Source: Kyrpidia tusciae DSM 2912
GTDB lineage: Bacteria; Bacillota; Bacilli; Kyrpidiales; Kyrpidiaceae
Assembly: GCF_000092905.1 (NCBI RefSeq)
Contig: NC_014098.1
Location: 806,001-870,000, forward strand
Reading direction: 5' to 3'
Length of the DNA: 64,000 nt
Shown piece by piece: positions 52,414 through 62,050 of this stretch; positions within the stretch are counted from its first letter, which is position 1, and the number at the start of each line of letters is the position of its first letter. A program made the translations under genes and the position numbers. A model generated the notes under the pieces. It was not told the DNA's origin and did not search any database. It worked only from the letters and a program-made list of their open reading frames with translations.

Positions 52414-53388
52414 ATGAAGTTGCCTTTGCTGGATATCATTATTGTAAATTGGAATTCGGGAACTCAATTGCGCCGATGTCTCAGTTCCGTTTCCGCTGCC
52501 GCGCGGGATGGCGTGCAGCTCGACCGCGTGGTGGTGGTTGACAACAACTCTCATGATGGTTCGGCCTCGGAGCTTGACAGTTTACATCTACCTCTACAAG
52601 TGATCTATAACCGGGACAATCTGGGCTTCGCCAAGGCCTGCAACCAAGGAGCCGAAGGCAGCAGGGCCGATTATCTTCTGTTTCTCAATCCCGATATTCA
52701 ACTGTTAGAAGCTTCCCTTCGAGATCCGTTGAGGTGGATGGAGATGCCCGAACATCACCTATTCGGTGTCTTGGGGATTCAGTTGGTGAGTGAGTCAGGT
52801 GAGATAAGTCGGACCTGTGCGCGTTTTCCCACCCCGGGACGGTTGTTGCTCCAAAGCCTTGGGTTCGACCGCCTGTTTCCGTTTTTACCATTGGCCCATT
52901 TTATGGTGAAATGGAACCACGGTGACAGTCGGGAAGTCGATCAGGTTATGGGCGCGTTTTTTTTGGTTCGACGGGAGGTGTTTGAATCCGTACGTGGATT
53001 TGATGAGCGCTTCTTTGTGTATTACGAAGATGTCGATTTTGCCTATCGCTCACGGAAAGCTGGGTGGCTCAGTTACTACTATGCCCAGGCCCGTGCAGTG
53101 CACAAAGGGGGAGGAACGACCTCCCAAATCAAGGGCCGGAGGTTGTTTTACTTTTTGAGGGGCCGAATCCTCTACTGTCGGAAACATTTTGGCTTGGCTG
53201 CGGCTATTGCGCTTTTAGCAACGACTTTCTTCCTCGAACCTGTTGTACGCATCATGCATTGCGTGTGGCAGCGTCGGTCCAGTGCTGTGGAGGATGTTAT
53301 TCAAGGATATCGGATGCTCTGGACTTCAAGAAAATCTTTGATAGAATTGCTCTGGGAGCACGACGAACATGAAAGTGTTGCTTCTTAG
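52414..53388 (+). CDS. Family 2 glycosyltransferase (rhamnosyltransferase-like)
   Basis: 324 residues from ATG 52414 (AGGTGG 6 nt upstream; conserved in the duplicate). GT-A features: LDIIIVNWNSGTQLRRCL, VVDNNSHDGSAS, LNPDIQLLEASL (DxD equivalent) and RGFDERFFVYYEDVDFAYRS. A hydrophobic C-terminal helix follows (LAAAIALLATTFFLEPVV). Resembles WbbL-type rhamnosyltransferases. A degenerate partial copy is at 58318-58859. Confidence 0.9.
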   Translation: MKLPLLDIIIVNWNSGTQLRRCLSSVSAAARDGVQLDRVVVVDNNSHDGSASELDSLHLPLQVIYNRDNLGFAKACNQGAEGSRADYLLFLNPDIQLLEASLRDPLRWMEMPEHHLFGVLGIQLVSESGEISRTCARFPTPGRLLLQSLGFDRLFPFLPLAHFMVKWNHGDSREVDQVMGAFFLVRREVFESVRGFDERFFVYYEDVDFAYRSRKAGWLSYYYAQARAVHKGGGTTSQIKGRRLFYFLRGRILYCRKHFGLAAAIALLATTFFLEPVVRIMHCVWQRRSSAVEDVIQGYRMLWTSRKSLIELLWEHDEHESVAS

Positions 53389-54430
53389 TCGATACGGGCG
53401 CCTGGGAGCCAGTAGCCGTGTGCGGATGTATCAGTACATTCCGTATCTGGAATCACAAGGGGTGCAGGTGACGGTTGCCCCATTCTTCGATGACGAGTAC
53501 CTGGAAAATCTGTACAACAGTCGGCGCCGGTCATTCGTTTCGATTGCCAGAGCCTACGCGAGGCGACTTGGGCAGATATTGGATTCTTCCAGGTACGATA
53601 TCCTGTGGATTGAGAAGGAGATATTTCCCTGGTTGCCGGCTTGGTTTGAGAAGATGCTTTGCAAGGGGTCTGTTCGCTATGTGGTCGATTATGACGATGC
53701 CGTCTTTCACCGTTATGACATGCATGGAAGCCCAATGGTTCGAACGGTGTTGGGGCATAAAATTGACGTCGTGATGCGATGCGCGTCGGTGGTCACTGTC
53801 GGTAACGAATATTTGGCGGAGCGGGCGAAGAAAGCAGGTGCCCGCAGGGTGGTGCATCTTCCTTCAGCCGTGGATTTGAATAAGTACCGAGTGGCTCCGG
53901 TAAAACGCAACGGAGTGTTTACGATTGGTTGGATTGGTTCCCCAGCTACAGCAAAGTATTTAAAGCTGATTCAACCTGCACTGAAGGAAGTGTGCAAAGA
54001 CGGCAGGGCGAACGTCTTGTTGGTGGGTTCCGGTCCTGTGGAGTTGGACGACGTGCCAACAACGATTGTCGAGTGGTCGGAAGAAACCGAGGTGTCTTGG
54101 ATACAGCAATTTGATGTGGGCATCATGCCTCTTGTTGATGGTCCGTGGGAGAGAGGGAAGTGCGGCTATAAACTCATTCAGTGTATGGCCTGCGGAAAGC
54201 CGGTTGTTGCCTCACCGGTGGGAGCCAATCGTGAAATTGTAAGGGAAGGCATAAATGGTTTTCTTGCAGGAACGACCACCCAATGGATACAGGCATTACT
54301 TGAATTGGGCAGAAACATTCGCCTGGCAAACACGATGGGATGTTCCGGCCGACGGACTGTAGAACAATATTATCACTGTGACCGTGTCGCTCCTATGATA
54401 CTCTCTGTATTGGACAGTATGCTGACATAG
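53369..54430 (+). CDS. Family 4-type (GT-B) glycosyltransferase
   Basis: 353 residues. N-domain start MKVLLLSRYGRLGASSRVRM; C-domain IGWIGSPATAKYL, LVGSGPVE, and the donor-site block GKCGYKLIQCMACGKPVVAS followed by VGANREIVREGINGFLAG. Overlaps the preceding glycosyltransferase by 20 bp. An internally deleted copy is at 58862-59272. Confidence 0.9.
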   Translation: MKVLLLSRYGRLGASSRVRMYQYIPYLESQGVQVTVAPFFDDEYLENLYNSRRRSFVSIARAYARRLGQILDSSRYDILWIEKEIFPWLPAWFEKMLCKGSVRYVVDYDDAVFHRYDMHGSPMVRTVLGHKIDVVMRCASVVTVGNEYLAERAKKAGARRVVHLPSAVDLNKYRVAPVKRNGVFTIGWIGSPATAKYLKLIQPALKEVCKDGRANVLLVGSGPVELDDVPTTIVEWSEETEVSWIQQFDVGIMPLVDGPWERGKCGYKLIQCMACGKPVVASPVGANREIVREGINGFLAGTTTQWIQALLELGRNIRLANTMGCSGRRTVEQYYHCDRVAPMILSVLDSMLT

Positions 54431-54688
54431 CGTTTGTCCTTCGTTGTCTTGTTGTTTTTACGATGCCATTGTTGCTGGCATTGCCTCTGCGTCACATTGC
54501 TGTCAGGATGCGGAAATGCGATCGAGACATATTTCGGCTTGTTTCTCTCTGTCTAGAAGTTAAGCGGCGCACGTATGGCATTTTAGCTTGTAGTTCCATA
54601 GCATTGAGAAAACTAGTCGGTATCGTGTCGCTAAGTGTGATTAAGGCCTCCATGCAAACAAGCGCTATTGATTAAAGGTGGTGTTTTC

Positions 54689-55549
54689 ATGCAGCAAGTA
54701 GTGATTGGGTTGGTCCTGTTTCGGAATGATGAAGAACAGTTGACTCGTTGTCTTTTGGGAATCGCAAGTCAGACCCTTGCAGAGCAGGTGATACTACTGG
54801 CGGTTCACGACAACGACATGGGTTCGTCATTAAACAGCTTCAGACGTGCATACAAAGAGAGCGGGTTGCAAATACCCGTAATTGAATCAAGTAGTGAAAA
54901 CTGCGGGTTTGGTGCCGGGCACAACCAGTTAATGAAGCGTGTTCGTACATCAATTTCTACAGGCTTCGGGTATCTTTGCTTAAACCCAGATGCTGTCATG
55001 CATCCCGTCTGCCTGCAGGAACTGTTGTCTTTTGCCGCGAAGAAAAACTATCAAGGAATTTTTGAAGCAAAACAATTTCCTCTACCGCATCCGAAATACT
55101 ACCATCCCCAATTGGGTATCACTCCTTGGTGTTCTGCATGTTGTCTCTTGATTCCCGAAACGGTATATACCCGAGTTAATGGGTTTGATGAAAAATTTTT
55201 CTTATATTGCGAAGATGTGGATCTGTCTTGGCGTGTCAAAGCTGCAGGTTATGAATGTTATACTGTAAACACTGCGTTGGTGCACCACTATGTGGTGGAT
55301 CGCGACCCGGAAGATGATTCCCACCGTAGGTTTTTCATGTTGGTGTCGGGTGCGATTTTGGCCGAAAAGTGGCGTGGCGACGCATTTAAACAACAAATGA
55401 TAAATGAGCTAAGTAACATGTTTGGCTTTGATATTGATACCCTTGAATTGGGATCGATTGAGAAAATGAGTAAATTTGACATTATGCGTGCCAGGCCGGA
55501 CTTCAGACACAGCTTTACCTTTGCACGCTATCATTACACACAGTGCTGA
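54689..55549 (+). CDS. Family 2 glycosyltransferase
   Basis: 286 residues, ATG with AAAGGTGG upstream. VIGLVLFRNDEEQLTRCL, HDNDMGSS, CGFGAGHNQLM and LNPDAVMHP, then VNGFDEKFFLYCEDVDLSWR. It is notably AT-richer than genes left of 50 kb. The 258 bp before it (54431-54688) contain no gene I can support. Confidence 0.85.
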   Translation: MQQVVIGLVLFRNDEEQLTRCLLGIASQTLAEQVILLAVHDNDMGSSLNSFRRAYKESGLQIPVIESSSENCGFGAGHNQLMKRVRTSISTGFGYLCLNPDAVMHPVCLQELLSFAAKKNYQGIFEAKQFPLPHPKYYHPQLGITPWCSACCLLIPETVYTRVNGFDEKFFLYCEDVDLSWRVKAAGYECYTVNTALVHHYVVDRDPEDDSHRRFFMLVSGAILAEKWRGDAFKQQMINELSNMFGFDIDTLELGSIEKMSKFDIMRARPDFRHSFTFARYHYTQC

Positions 55550-55559
55550 GGGGATGCAT

Positions 55560-56633
55560 ATGGAATTATTGTCGGTTATTGTTAGAACGATGCCCGGGCG
55601 AGAACATTTTCTCGATCAGTGCTTGTTTAGTTTGTCCGTCCAACATTATCGTCCGATTCAAGTGATTGTTGTTGTGCAATTACCGGATGGCGACGCTGAC
55701 GTAGAGGGACTGCTTAAACCACTTTATCGGATTATCCACCAACATGGACGGTTCCTCGAGGACATCGTTATTAAGCGTCACACTGCCACGAAGGACGAAA
55801 GGTCAAGGGCTTTGAACATCGGGATTAGCGAAGCCACGGGACGGTTTATAGCTTTTCTTGATGACGATGATGTTGTATATCCTGAACACTATACTAAGTT
55901 GATCGACTTGGTGCAACGATCCGGACGTGTGTGGGCTTACTCGGGTACAGCAAGAGCTATATATCGCCGGCAGGAGAAAGATATATATTTAGTGCAGCGA
56001 GATTTTCCGTTTAGATCTAGTGATTATTCATTTGTTGAACACCTTCGCGATAACTTTATTCCAATACATTCATTTTTGGTTGACCGATCAAGAGTTGACG
56101 TGCAGCTTCGTTTTGATGAAAACTTAATTCGACTTGAAGACTACGAATTTCTCCTTCGACTGGCGCGCTATCATGAGCCAGGCCGTGTTCCAGCAGTAAC
56201 ATGCGAGTATCGAATATGGAATGACGGTTCCAATAGTGTGCTCGACGGCACCGATGACGCTAAGGCTAGAGCTGAAAAGCGGCAGATATGGGAAAGAGCC
56301 AACCAGCAACTGTATTGGCGAAAGCATGAGCTTATTGGATGGTGGGTAGGCGAGTTGCTTGAAAACGGGGTTAGCAGCGGCGGTAGCTCTACACAAGTTG
56401 GGGTTTCTTCCCCTTATCAGTCCTTGGTTGACATGTATTGGGACTCAACTTCATGGGCCATAACAGCTCCGATTCGAAGAGCTATTCAATCCCTTCGTGG
56501 CATTCCTAAGGAGCAAAGACCGGTAGTTCAGTCGTACGCTGAAGCTAAACAGATTGTGGAGGCAATTGAGCGTTCTACCTCGTGGCGTATCGCAGCTCCC
56601 GTTAGGTTTATGGGGAAGATACTTCGGCATTAA
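55560..56633 (+). CDS. Family 2 glycosyltransferase with STSWR tail
   Basis: 357 residues; ATG 55560 behind GAGGGG. MELLSVIVRTMPGREHFLDQCL opens a GT-A domain with LNIGISEATGRFIAFLDDDD (metal site) and LIRLEDYEFLLRLARY. The C-terminal tail has two STSW words (DSTSWAITAPIRR, RSTSWRIAAPVRF) also seen in the methyltransferase at 57220. Likely adds a sugar to the surface polysaccharide. Confidence 0.85.
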   Translation: MELLSVIVRTMPGREHFLDQCLFSLSVQHYRPIQVIVVVQLPDGDADVEGLLKPLYRIIHQHGRFLEDIVIKRHTATKDERSRALNIGISEATGRFIAFLDDDDVVYPEHYTKLIDLVQRSGRVWAYSGTARAIYRRQEKDIYLVQRDFPFRSSDYSFVEHLRDNFIPIHSFLVDRSRVDVQLRFDENLIRLEDYEFLLRLARYHEPGRVPAVTCEYRIWNDGSNSVLDGTDDAKARAEKRQIWERANQQLYWRKHELIGWWVGELLENGVSSGGSSTQVGVSSPYQSLVDMYWDSTSWAITAPIRRAIQSLRGIPKEQRPVVQSYAEAKQIVEAIERSTSWRIAAPVRFMGKILRH

Positions 56634-56750
56634 ACTGGAATTAATTGTACCAAGTAGGCATGGACGAGTGTCAGCGAATCTTTGCTCGTTTAAAATGATA
56701 TCCTGTCCGCGATAGAGTGAGTAGCCGCAAAATACACCGTTCGATTGCAA

Positions 56751-57065
56751 GATGTTGAAGGAGTCACACCTTCCTATGTGGATCCTCGGGTATACAGAAG
56801 CTGCTTTGTGTATGTTGTCCCGTGATCGACTGATCTCACATCTTAAGGAATATGTGGGCGGATGTTAGGCTTATTTTCGTTTATCTATATACAGCCGGTT
56901 ATCGCCGTATCTTTGGATACATGGAAGGGGATTTTCCTATTACCGAAAACATATCGCGAAATACTGTGGCCCTCCCATTCTTCAATTACTTCACGGATGA
57001 GGATATCGATTTGTTTGTGGGGTGATTAAGGAAGGGGTTCAGCGGTGTCGACGTAACCATTAGTG
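56751..57065 (+). pseudogene. Remnant of a DegT/DnrJ-type aminotransferase (3' part)
   Basis: Fragments in shifting frames: DVEGVTPSYVDPRVYRSCFV, RDRLISHLKEY, and GYRRIFGYMEGDFPITENIS followed by NTVALPFFNYFTDEDIDLFVG, then VIKEGVQR after a 1-nt deletion. This is the C-terminal third of sugar aminotransferases that make amino-sugar nucleotides. At least two frameshifts are present and the 5' two-thirds are missing. The flanks 56634-56750 and 57066-57219 show nothing else. Confidence 0.75.
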
Positions 57066-57219
57066 ATTCCCCTTCTAGTGAATGGTTCAACTGTTGCGTC
57101 TTAGGCAGAAGAAGATTTCAATAGATGACAACAGGTTTAAGCAACGATTTAAGCTGCGTAGGGAATAAAGACACAACGCAAAGATTCCAAAGATTAGCCA
57201 GCCAAAGGAGGATCAGACG

Positions 57220-58197
57220 TTGAGTTTCTTGTCAAATATCTTCGATACGGTCGTTTATATGAGACCAGACAGATTAACAGGAGCTACTCCTTGGCACGGA
57301 CACATCCCCTTCGCGTTTTGGCTTGTACGACAACTTCGCCCCAAAATCATAGTGGAACTTGGTGTTCATGCAGGGAACTCGTACTGCGCGTTCTGCCAAG
57401 CTGTAGAGCGTCTTAATATGTCATCCGCTTGCTTTGGTGTAGACACGTGGCAGGGAGATGAGCATGGTGGCTTCTACGACGAGTCAGTTTTTAATGAACT
57501 GAAGCAATACCACGACCCCAGGTTTGGGCATTTTTCATCACTGCTACGAATGACCTTCGACGAGGCCGTAGAACTATTCGACGATGGGACTGTTGATCTT
57601 CTTCATATCGACGGTCTACATACCTACGAGGCTTCTAAACACGATTTTGAACATTGGAAGAGAAAACTGAGTAACCGAGCAATTGTTCTCTTCCATGACA
57701 TCGAGGTCAGGGATCGTGGTTTTGGAGTATGGCGCTTATGGAATGAATTACAGTCCCAGTATCCTACATTTGCGTTTAGTCATAGCTACGGGCTAGGCGT
57801 TCTCCAATATGGTTCAGACATTCCTACAACCGTTAGTTCATTAATGACAAGCGACGACAACCAACGAATGGCGGTACAAACTCATTTTCAGACTTTGGGA
57901 GAGAGGGTAAATCTCCTTTGGCAAGTGCGTGAATTGTCCGATAGACTAACAATGGCTAACAAAGATCTACAGTCAACGGACAGATTGTTAGATCAAGCTC
58001 GTGCGATTGAATCACAGCTAAGGGCAGAGAACGAGCAGTTAAAAACGGATGTGAATCGGTTGACCTCCGAACTAGGCGCTGAGATCGATCAACTGAAAAG
58101 GACTGTACAAATTTATGAGACTTCGACTTCATGGAGAATTACACGGCCAGCTAGATCTATGAGCCGTGTGATAAGGAGATTAGCTCGCAGACAGTAG
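57220..58197 (+). CDS. Class I SAM-dependent methyltransferase with coiled-coil/STSWR tail
   Basis: 325 residues, TTG start 8 nt after AAAGGAGG. The Methyltransf_24-type domain has KIIVELGVHAGNSYCAF (SAM loop), FGVDTWQGDEHGG and DLLHIDGLHTYEASKHDFEHW. Residues ~225-305 form a coiled coil, ending in YETSTSWRITRPARSM. Probably modifies the glycan during assembly; the tail resembles those of neighbouring transferases. Confidence 0.85.
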   Translation: MSFLSNIFDTVVYMRPDRLTGATPWHGHIPFAFWLVRQLRPKIIVELGVHAGNSYCAFCQAVERLNMSSACFGVDTWQGDEHGGFYDESVFNELKQYHDPRFGHFSSLLRMTFDEAVELFDDGTVDLLHIDGLHTYEASKHDFEHWKRKLSNRAIVLFHDIEVRDRGFGVWRLWNELQSQYPTFAFSHSYGLGVLQYGSDIPTTVSSLMTSDDNQRMAVQTHFQTLGERVNLLWQVRELSDRLTMANKDLQSTDRLLDQARAIESQLRAENEQLKTDVNRLTSELGAEIDQLKRTVQIYETSTSWRITRPARSMSRVIRRLARRQ

Positions 58198-58317
58198 ATG
58201 CTGAGTTCCCAAATGTATTGGATCCGGCAAGCCGTTGTCCCAAAGGCTGCAAGCGTAAAATGTCAGACAGCGAGACTAAGCAAAGCTAGGCACGACCAGC
58301 CGGTCCAAGTCCGGTCG

Positions 58318-58859
58318 AGCAAATCCCTTAGCAGGTCCAGCGCAGCGAAATGAAACATGGGAACGTGACGAGGTGAAGCGGCAGAGGGGCCGAGTTATCA
58401 ATAGGTGGTCAACGATGAAGGTGCCTTTGCTCGATATCTTGCTCGATATCATTATTGTAAATTGCAAGCTGGAAAATCAGTTATGCCGGTGCCTCAGTTC
58501 CGTGCATGAGCGATTCTTTGTGTAGTACGAAGTGGATTTTGCCTGTCGCGCAGGGAAAGCTGGGTGGCTCAGTTGCAACTATGCCCAGGCTGGGGCAGTG
58601 CACACAAGGGGGGAGGAACGACCTCCCAAATCAAGGGCCGGAGGTTGTTTTACTTTTGCCCGAATCCTCTACTGCCGGAAACATTTTGGCTTGGCGGCCG
58701 TTGCGCTTATAGCAAGGACTTTCTTTTTCGCACCGGATGCACGTGTCCTGCATTGCGCGTCGCAGCATCGGTCCAGTGCTGTGAGGATGTCATTCCAGGA
58801 CATCCAATGCTCTGGATTTCAAGAAAATCTTTGATAGAATTGCTCTGGGAGCACGACGA
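58318..58859 (+). pseudogene. Decayed copy of the rfbA end and 52414 glycosyltransferase
   Basis: Begins with the rfbA 3' end (AATGAAACA...), keeps AATAGGTGGTCAACGATGAA and the GT start. It then has a ~510-bp deletion joining CTCAGTTCCGT (source 52483) to ATGAGCGATTCTTTGTG (source ~53005), an in-frame TAG, indels, and the source's 3' end. About 85% similar over retained parts. Confidence 0.88.
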
Positions 58860-58861
58860 AC

Positions 58862-59272
58862 ATGAAAGTGTTGTTTTTTAGTCGATACGGGCGTTTGGGT
58901 GCCAGTAGTCGTCTGCGGATGTACCAGTACCTTCCGACACAAGGGGTGCAGGTAAAGGTTACCCCATTCTTCGATGACGAGTATCCGGGAAAACTGTACA
59001 ACGGACGGTGCCTCGTAAGGGAAGGCATAAATGGTTTTCCTGCAGGAACGAACGTCCAATGGGTACAGACATTACTTGAATTGGGCATTAACATTCACTT
59101 GGCAAACACGATGGGATGCTCCGGCCGACGGATTGTGGAACAATCTTATCACTGTGACCGTGTCGCTCCTATGATATTCTCTGTATTGAACAGTATGATG
59201 ACATTGGGTTTGTCCTTCGTTGTCTATGTTTCTACGATCTACGATGCCATCGTCGTTGGCAAGGAGTGTTGA
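58862..59272 (+). pseudogene. Internally deleted copy of the 53369 glycosyltransferase
   Basis: Keeps MKVLFFSRYGRLGASSRLRM, loses codons between YNGR (source 53525) and LVREGINGF (source ~54234), about 709 bp, and keeps the C-terminus. The source's stop codon (TAG) reads TTG here, so the ORF runs on. The donor-binding block is deleted, so no activity is expected. Confidence 0.88.
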
Positions 59273-59274
59273 TC

Positions 59275-61215
59275 TTGAAGTACGATCAGCAAATTGACAT
59301 GTCCCGTGACACTTCTACCTCCTTGGTAATGCGTCTATGGGCTATGACTTTTATACGGCCGCACCGCATCCGACTACTCATACGGGCGCTCGGGCAATAT
59401 TGGCGTTCCAACGGGGGGTGGAAGCATGTCGGCCTTATAATTAAGAAGGCAAAATTGACGTATGAGCTCTATGGCCTCAAGGGCATATGGAAAAAAGCTC
59501 TTTCAATGGTTACCCTAGATCAATTGACAGACCCCAATCTTGTCTATGAAACCTTTATCCGAAAACATGAATCATTCGACAAGGGTGCCATATCGAAACG
59601 GATAGAGCAACTAGTGTATTGTCCCGTCATCTCTGTTTTAGTTCCTGTGTACAATACTGAGGAAAGATGGTTGCGAAAATGTATTGAATCCGTTCAGAAC
59701 CAATTCTATCCGCATTGGGAATTGTGTATTGCTGATGACTGTTCTCCGAACCCTCGGGTACGGGAGATTCTTGAAGAATATGCGAGAAAAGATCACCGTA
59801 TCAAGTTGATCTTCAGGGAAACCAACGGCCATATCTCGGAGGCTTCGAATTCTGCATTATCGTTAGCCACGGGCGATTTTGTTGCGCTTCTAGATCACGA
59901 CGATGAATTGGCTCCTCATGCCCTACTGGAAAATGTATTGCTTCTCAATCAGCACCCGGATGCTGACATGATTTACAGTGACGAAGATAAAATAGATGAA
60001 AATGGGAAACGATATGATCCCTTTTTCAAACCGGATTGGTCCCCGGATACTTTTTTATCTCAGATGTATACGTGCCATCTTGGTGTTTACCGAACAGAGT
60101 TGGTGCGTAAGATCGGCGGTTTTCGAAAAGGTTTCGAGGGGGCTCAGGACTATGACTTGGTTCTTCGATTAACGGAGGAAACTGAACGGATTTACCATAT
60201 ACCCAAGGTACTGTATCATTGGAGAGCAACGTCTCAGTCGACGGCTTCGTCTGCGGCGGTAAAACCTTACGCACAAACGGCCGGACTGCGGGCGCTGAAA
60301 GAGGCCTTACTTCGTCGAAAAGAAGATGGTTGGGTTGAACAGGTGGATGGTGTGTATCGAGTACATTATGTTATATCTAAGGAACCACTAGTATCTATAA
60401 TCGTTCCAACTCGGGATATGGCCGAATTGCTTGATCGGTGTTTGGTGTCTCTTTTCGAAAGGACAAGCTATAAAAATTTCGAGGTTATTATTGTAGATAA
60501 CGGAAGTTGCAAACAAGAAACGTGTGATGTGTTCAAGAAGTGGGTTCGACAAGAACCAGTAAGGGTAAGGGTGGAGAGGATTGATATTCCTTTTAATTAT
60601 TCTCGTTTAAATAACATGGCAGTCCGACATGCCAAAGGCGAACTTTTATTATTTCTCAACAACGATATTGAAATACTCTCGCCAGACTCTTGGTTGGCCG
60701 AAATGGTGGGTCAAGCTGAAAGAAAAACAGTTGGTGCTGTCGGGGCAATGCTTTTGTATCCGGATTACACCATTCAACATGCGGGTGTTGTTCTTACGGG
60801 TGGTGTAGCTGGCCACAGCCACAAGCACTTTCCTGTTGATGCGCCCGGTTACTTTGGACGGTTGAGAACCATCTCTAACTACTCAGCCGTTACCGGAGCT
60901 TGCCTAATGGTCAAAAAGGAATTATTTGATCTGGTTGGGGGGTTCGACGAAAGATTAGAGATTGCTTTCAATGATGTCGATTTCTGCCTCAAGTTGTTAC
61001 AACGAGGTTTCTACAATGTTTGGCTCCCACATGTCCGAATGGTTCATTACGAGTCGAAAAGTCGAGGATATGAAGATACCCCGGAAAAGCAAGAGCGTTT
61101 TCTGAGAGAAATTCAACTTATGAGAGAGCGCTGGGGACATCATATCGGAAGTGATCCTTTTTATAACCCAAATTTGTCACAGGACAAAGGAGATTTTTTG
61201 TTAAGATCTTACTGA
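59275..61215 (+). CDS. Bifunctional family 2 glycosyltransferase (two GT-A domains)
   Basis: 646 residues, TTG start 8 nt after AAGGAG (GTG 59266 is in frame but overlaps the site). Domain 1, residues ~115-330: ISVLVPVYNTEERWLRKCIES, IADDCSPNP, LLDHDDELAPHALL, DEDKIDENG. Domain 2, ~365-600: VSIIVPTRDMAELLDRCLVS, IIVDNGS, LFLNNDIEILSPDSW, FDERLEIAFNDVDFCLKL. A tandem arrangement suits synthesis of a repeating unit or polymer (rhamnan-like). Confidence 0.9.
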   Translation: MKYDQQIDMSRDTSTSLVMRLWAMTFIRPHRIRLLIRALGQYWRSNGGWKHVGLIIKKAKLTYELYGLKGIWKKALSMVTLDQLTDPNLVYETFIRKHESFDKGAISKRIEQLVYCPVISVLVPVYNTEERWLRKCIESVQNQFYPHWELCIADDCSPNPRVREILEEYARKDHRIKLIFRETNGHISEASNSALSLATGDFVALLDHDDELAPHALLENVLLLNQHPDADMIYSDEDKIDENGKRYDPFFKPDWSPDTFLSQMYTCHLGVYRTELVRKIGGFRKGFEGAQDYDLVLRLTEETERIYHIPKVLYHWRATSQSTASSAAVKPYAQTAGLRALKEALLRRKEDGWVEQVDGVYRVHYVISKEPLVSIIVPTRDMAELLDRCLVSLFERTSYKNFEVIIVDNGSCKQETCDVFKKWVRQEPVRVRVERIDIPFNYSRLNNMAVRHAKGELLLFLNNDIEILSPDSWLAEMVGQAERKTVGAVGAMLLYPDYTIQHAGVVLTGGVAGHSHKHFPVDAPGYFGRLRTISNYSAVTGACLMVKKELFDLVGGFDERLEIAFNDVDFCLKLLQRGFYNVWLPHVRMVHYESKSRGYEDTPEKQERFLREIQLMRERWGHHIGSDPFYNPNLSQDKGDFLLRSY

Positions 61216-61276
61216 TGCAACTGTGCAAGAGGCGCTTTTTTATCCTGGATTGAAAGACTTTTAGGGAGTCCTGTAC

Positions 61277-62050
61277 ATGAAGAGGATTTTAGAATATCTT
61301 GCATACCGAGAGATGCTGAAGAACCTGACACTCCGAGAATTACAGGTGCGTTATAAGGGGTCTGTCTTGGGCTTTCTTTGGACGTTCTTCAATCCATTGT
61401 TGCTATTGGTGGTATATAGCATTGTCTTTTCTTTCATTATGAAATCCAGTATCAAACCGTATCCCATGTTTTTGTTTGTCGCTCTCCTTCCTTGGAATTT
61501 CATGGCGAATTCGGTGCTGCAAGGTTCATTGAGTTTGGTTCAAAATGCGGGTTTGATTAAAAAGGTGTATTTTCCAAGGGTAGTGTTACCGTTATCCGCG
61601 GCCTTGGCAAATTTGATTAACTATATATTAAGCCTTGCCATCCTTATTCCGGCTCTACTTCTGTTTAAGGTTAAATTGTCGTGGGCACTCCTATCTTTTC
61701 CGGTTGTGTTATTTGTAGAGACGGTTCTGGTAATTGGGTTGGCTGTTCTGGTCGCTGCTCTCAATGTTTATTTTCGAGACTTGGAGCACATTATCGGTGT
61801 ACTTATGTCAGTGTGGTTTTTCCTTACGCCTATCATTTATCCGATGGATTTCGTACCAAAGGAAGTTCAGGTATACTTTTCAGTCAATCCTATGACTCCA
61901 TTGATTGAAGCTTATCGGGACATTTTCTTTTATGGAATGTGGCCTGACTGGCGGGCTCTCGGTTACTGTGCGGTTGGTTTCGTGATTCTTCTGGTTGTAA
62001 GTTTTAGTGTTTTTGATCGGCTGCAAAGAAATGTAGCCGAGGAATTATGA
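61277..62050 (+). CDS. ABC-2 type polysaccharide export permease
   Basis: 257 residues with six hydrophobic segments. ELQVRYKGSVLGFLWTFFNPLLLL is the Wzm/TagG N-terminal signature and PLIEAYRDIFFYG the C-terminal one. Exports undecaprenyl-linked glycan with the ATPase encoded next (4-bp overlap). Its presence implies ABC-dependent rather than Wzy-dependent assembly. Confidence 0.93.
   Translation: MKRILEYLAYREMLKNLTLRELQVRYKGSVLGFLWTFFNPLLLLVVYSIVFSFIMKSSIKPYPMFLFVALLPWNFMANSVLQGSLSLVQNAGLIKKVYFPRVVLPLSAALANLINYILSLAILIPALLLFKVKLSWALLSFPVVLFVETVLVIGLAVLVAALNVYFRDLEHIIGVLMSVWFFLTPIIYPMDFVPKEVQVYFSVNPMTPLIEAYRDIFFYGMWPDWRALGYCAVGFVILLVVSFSVFDRLQRNVAEEL

Noticed and set aside
54463-54675. 70-codon frame between glycosyltransferases
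   Set aside because: No family match, no ribosome binding site, and it includes sequence homologous to the post-stop region in the duplicated copy.
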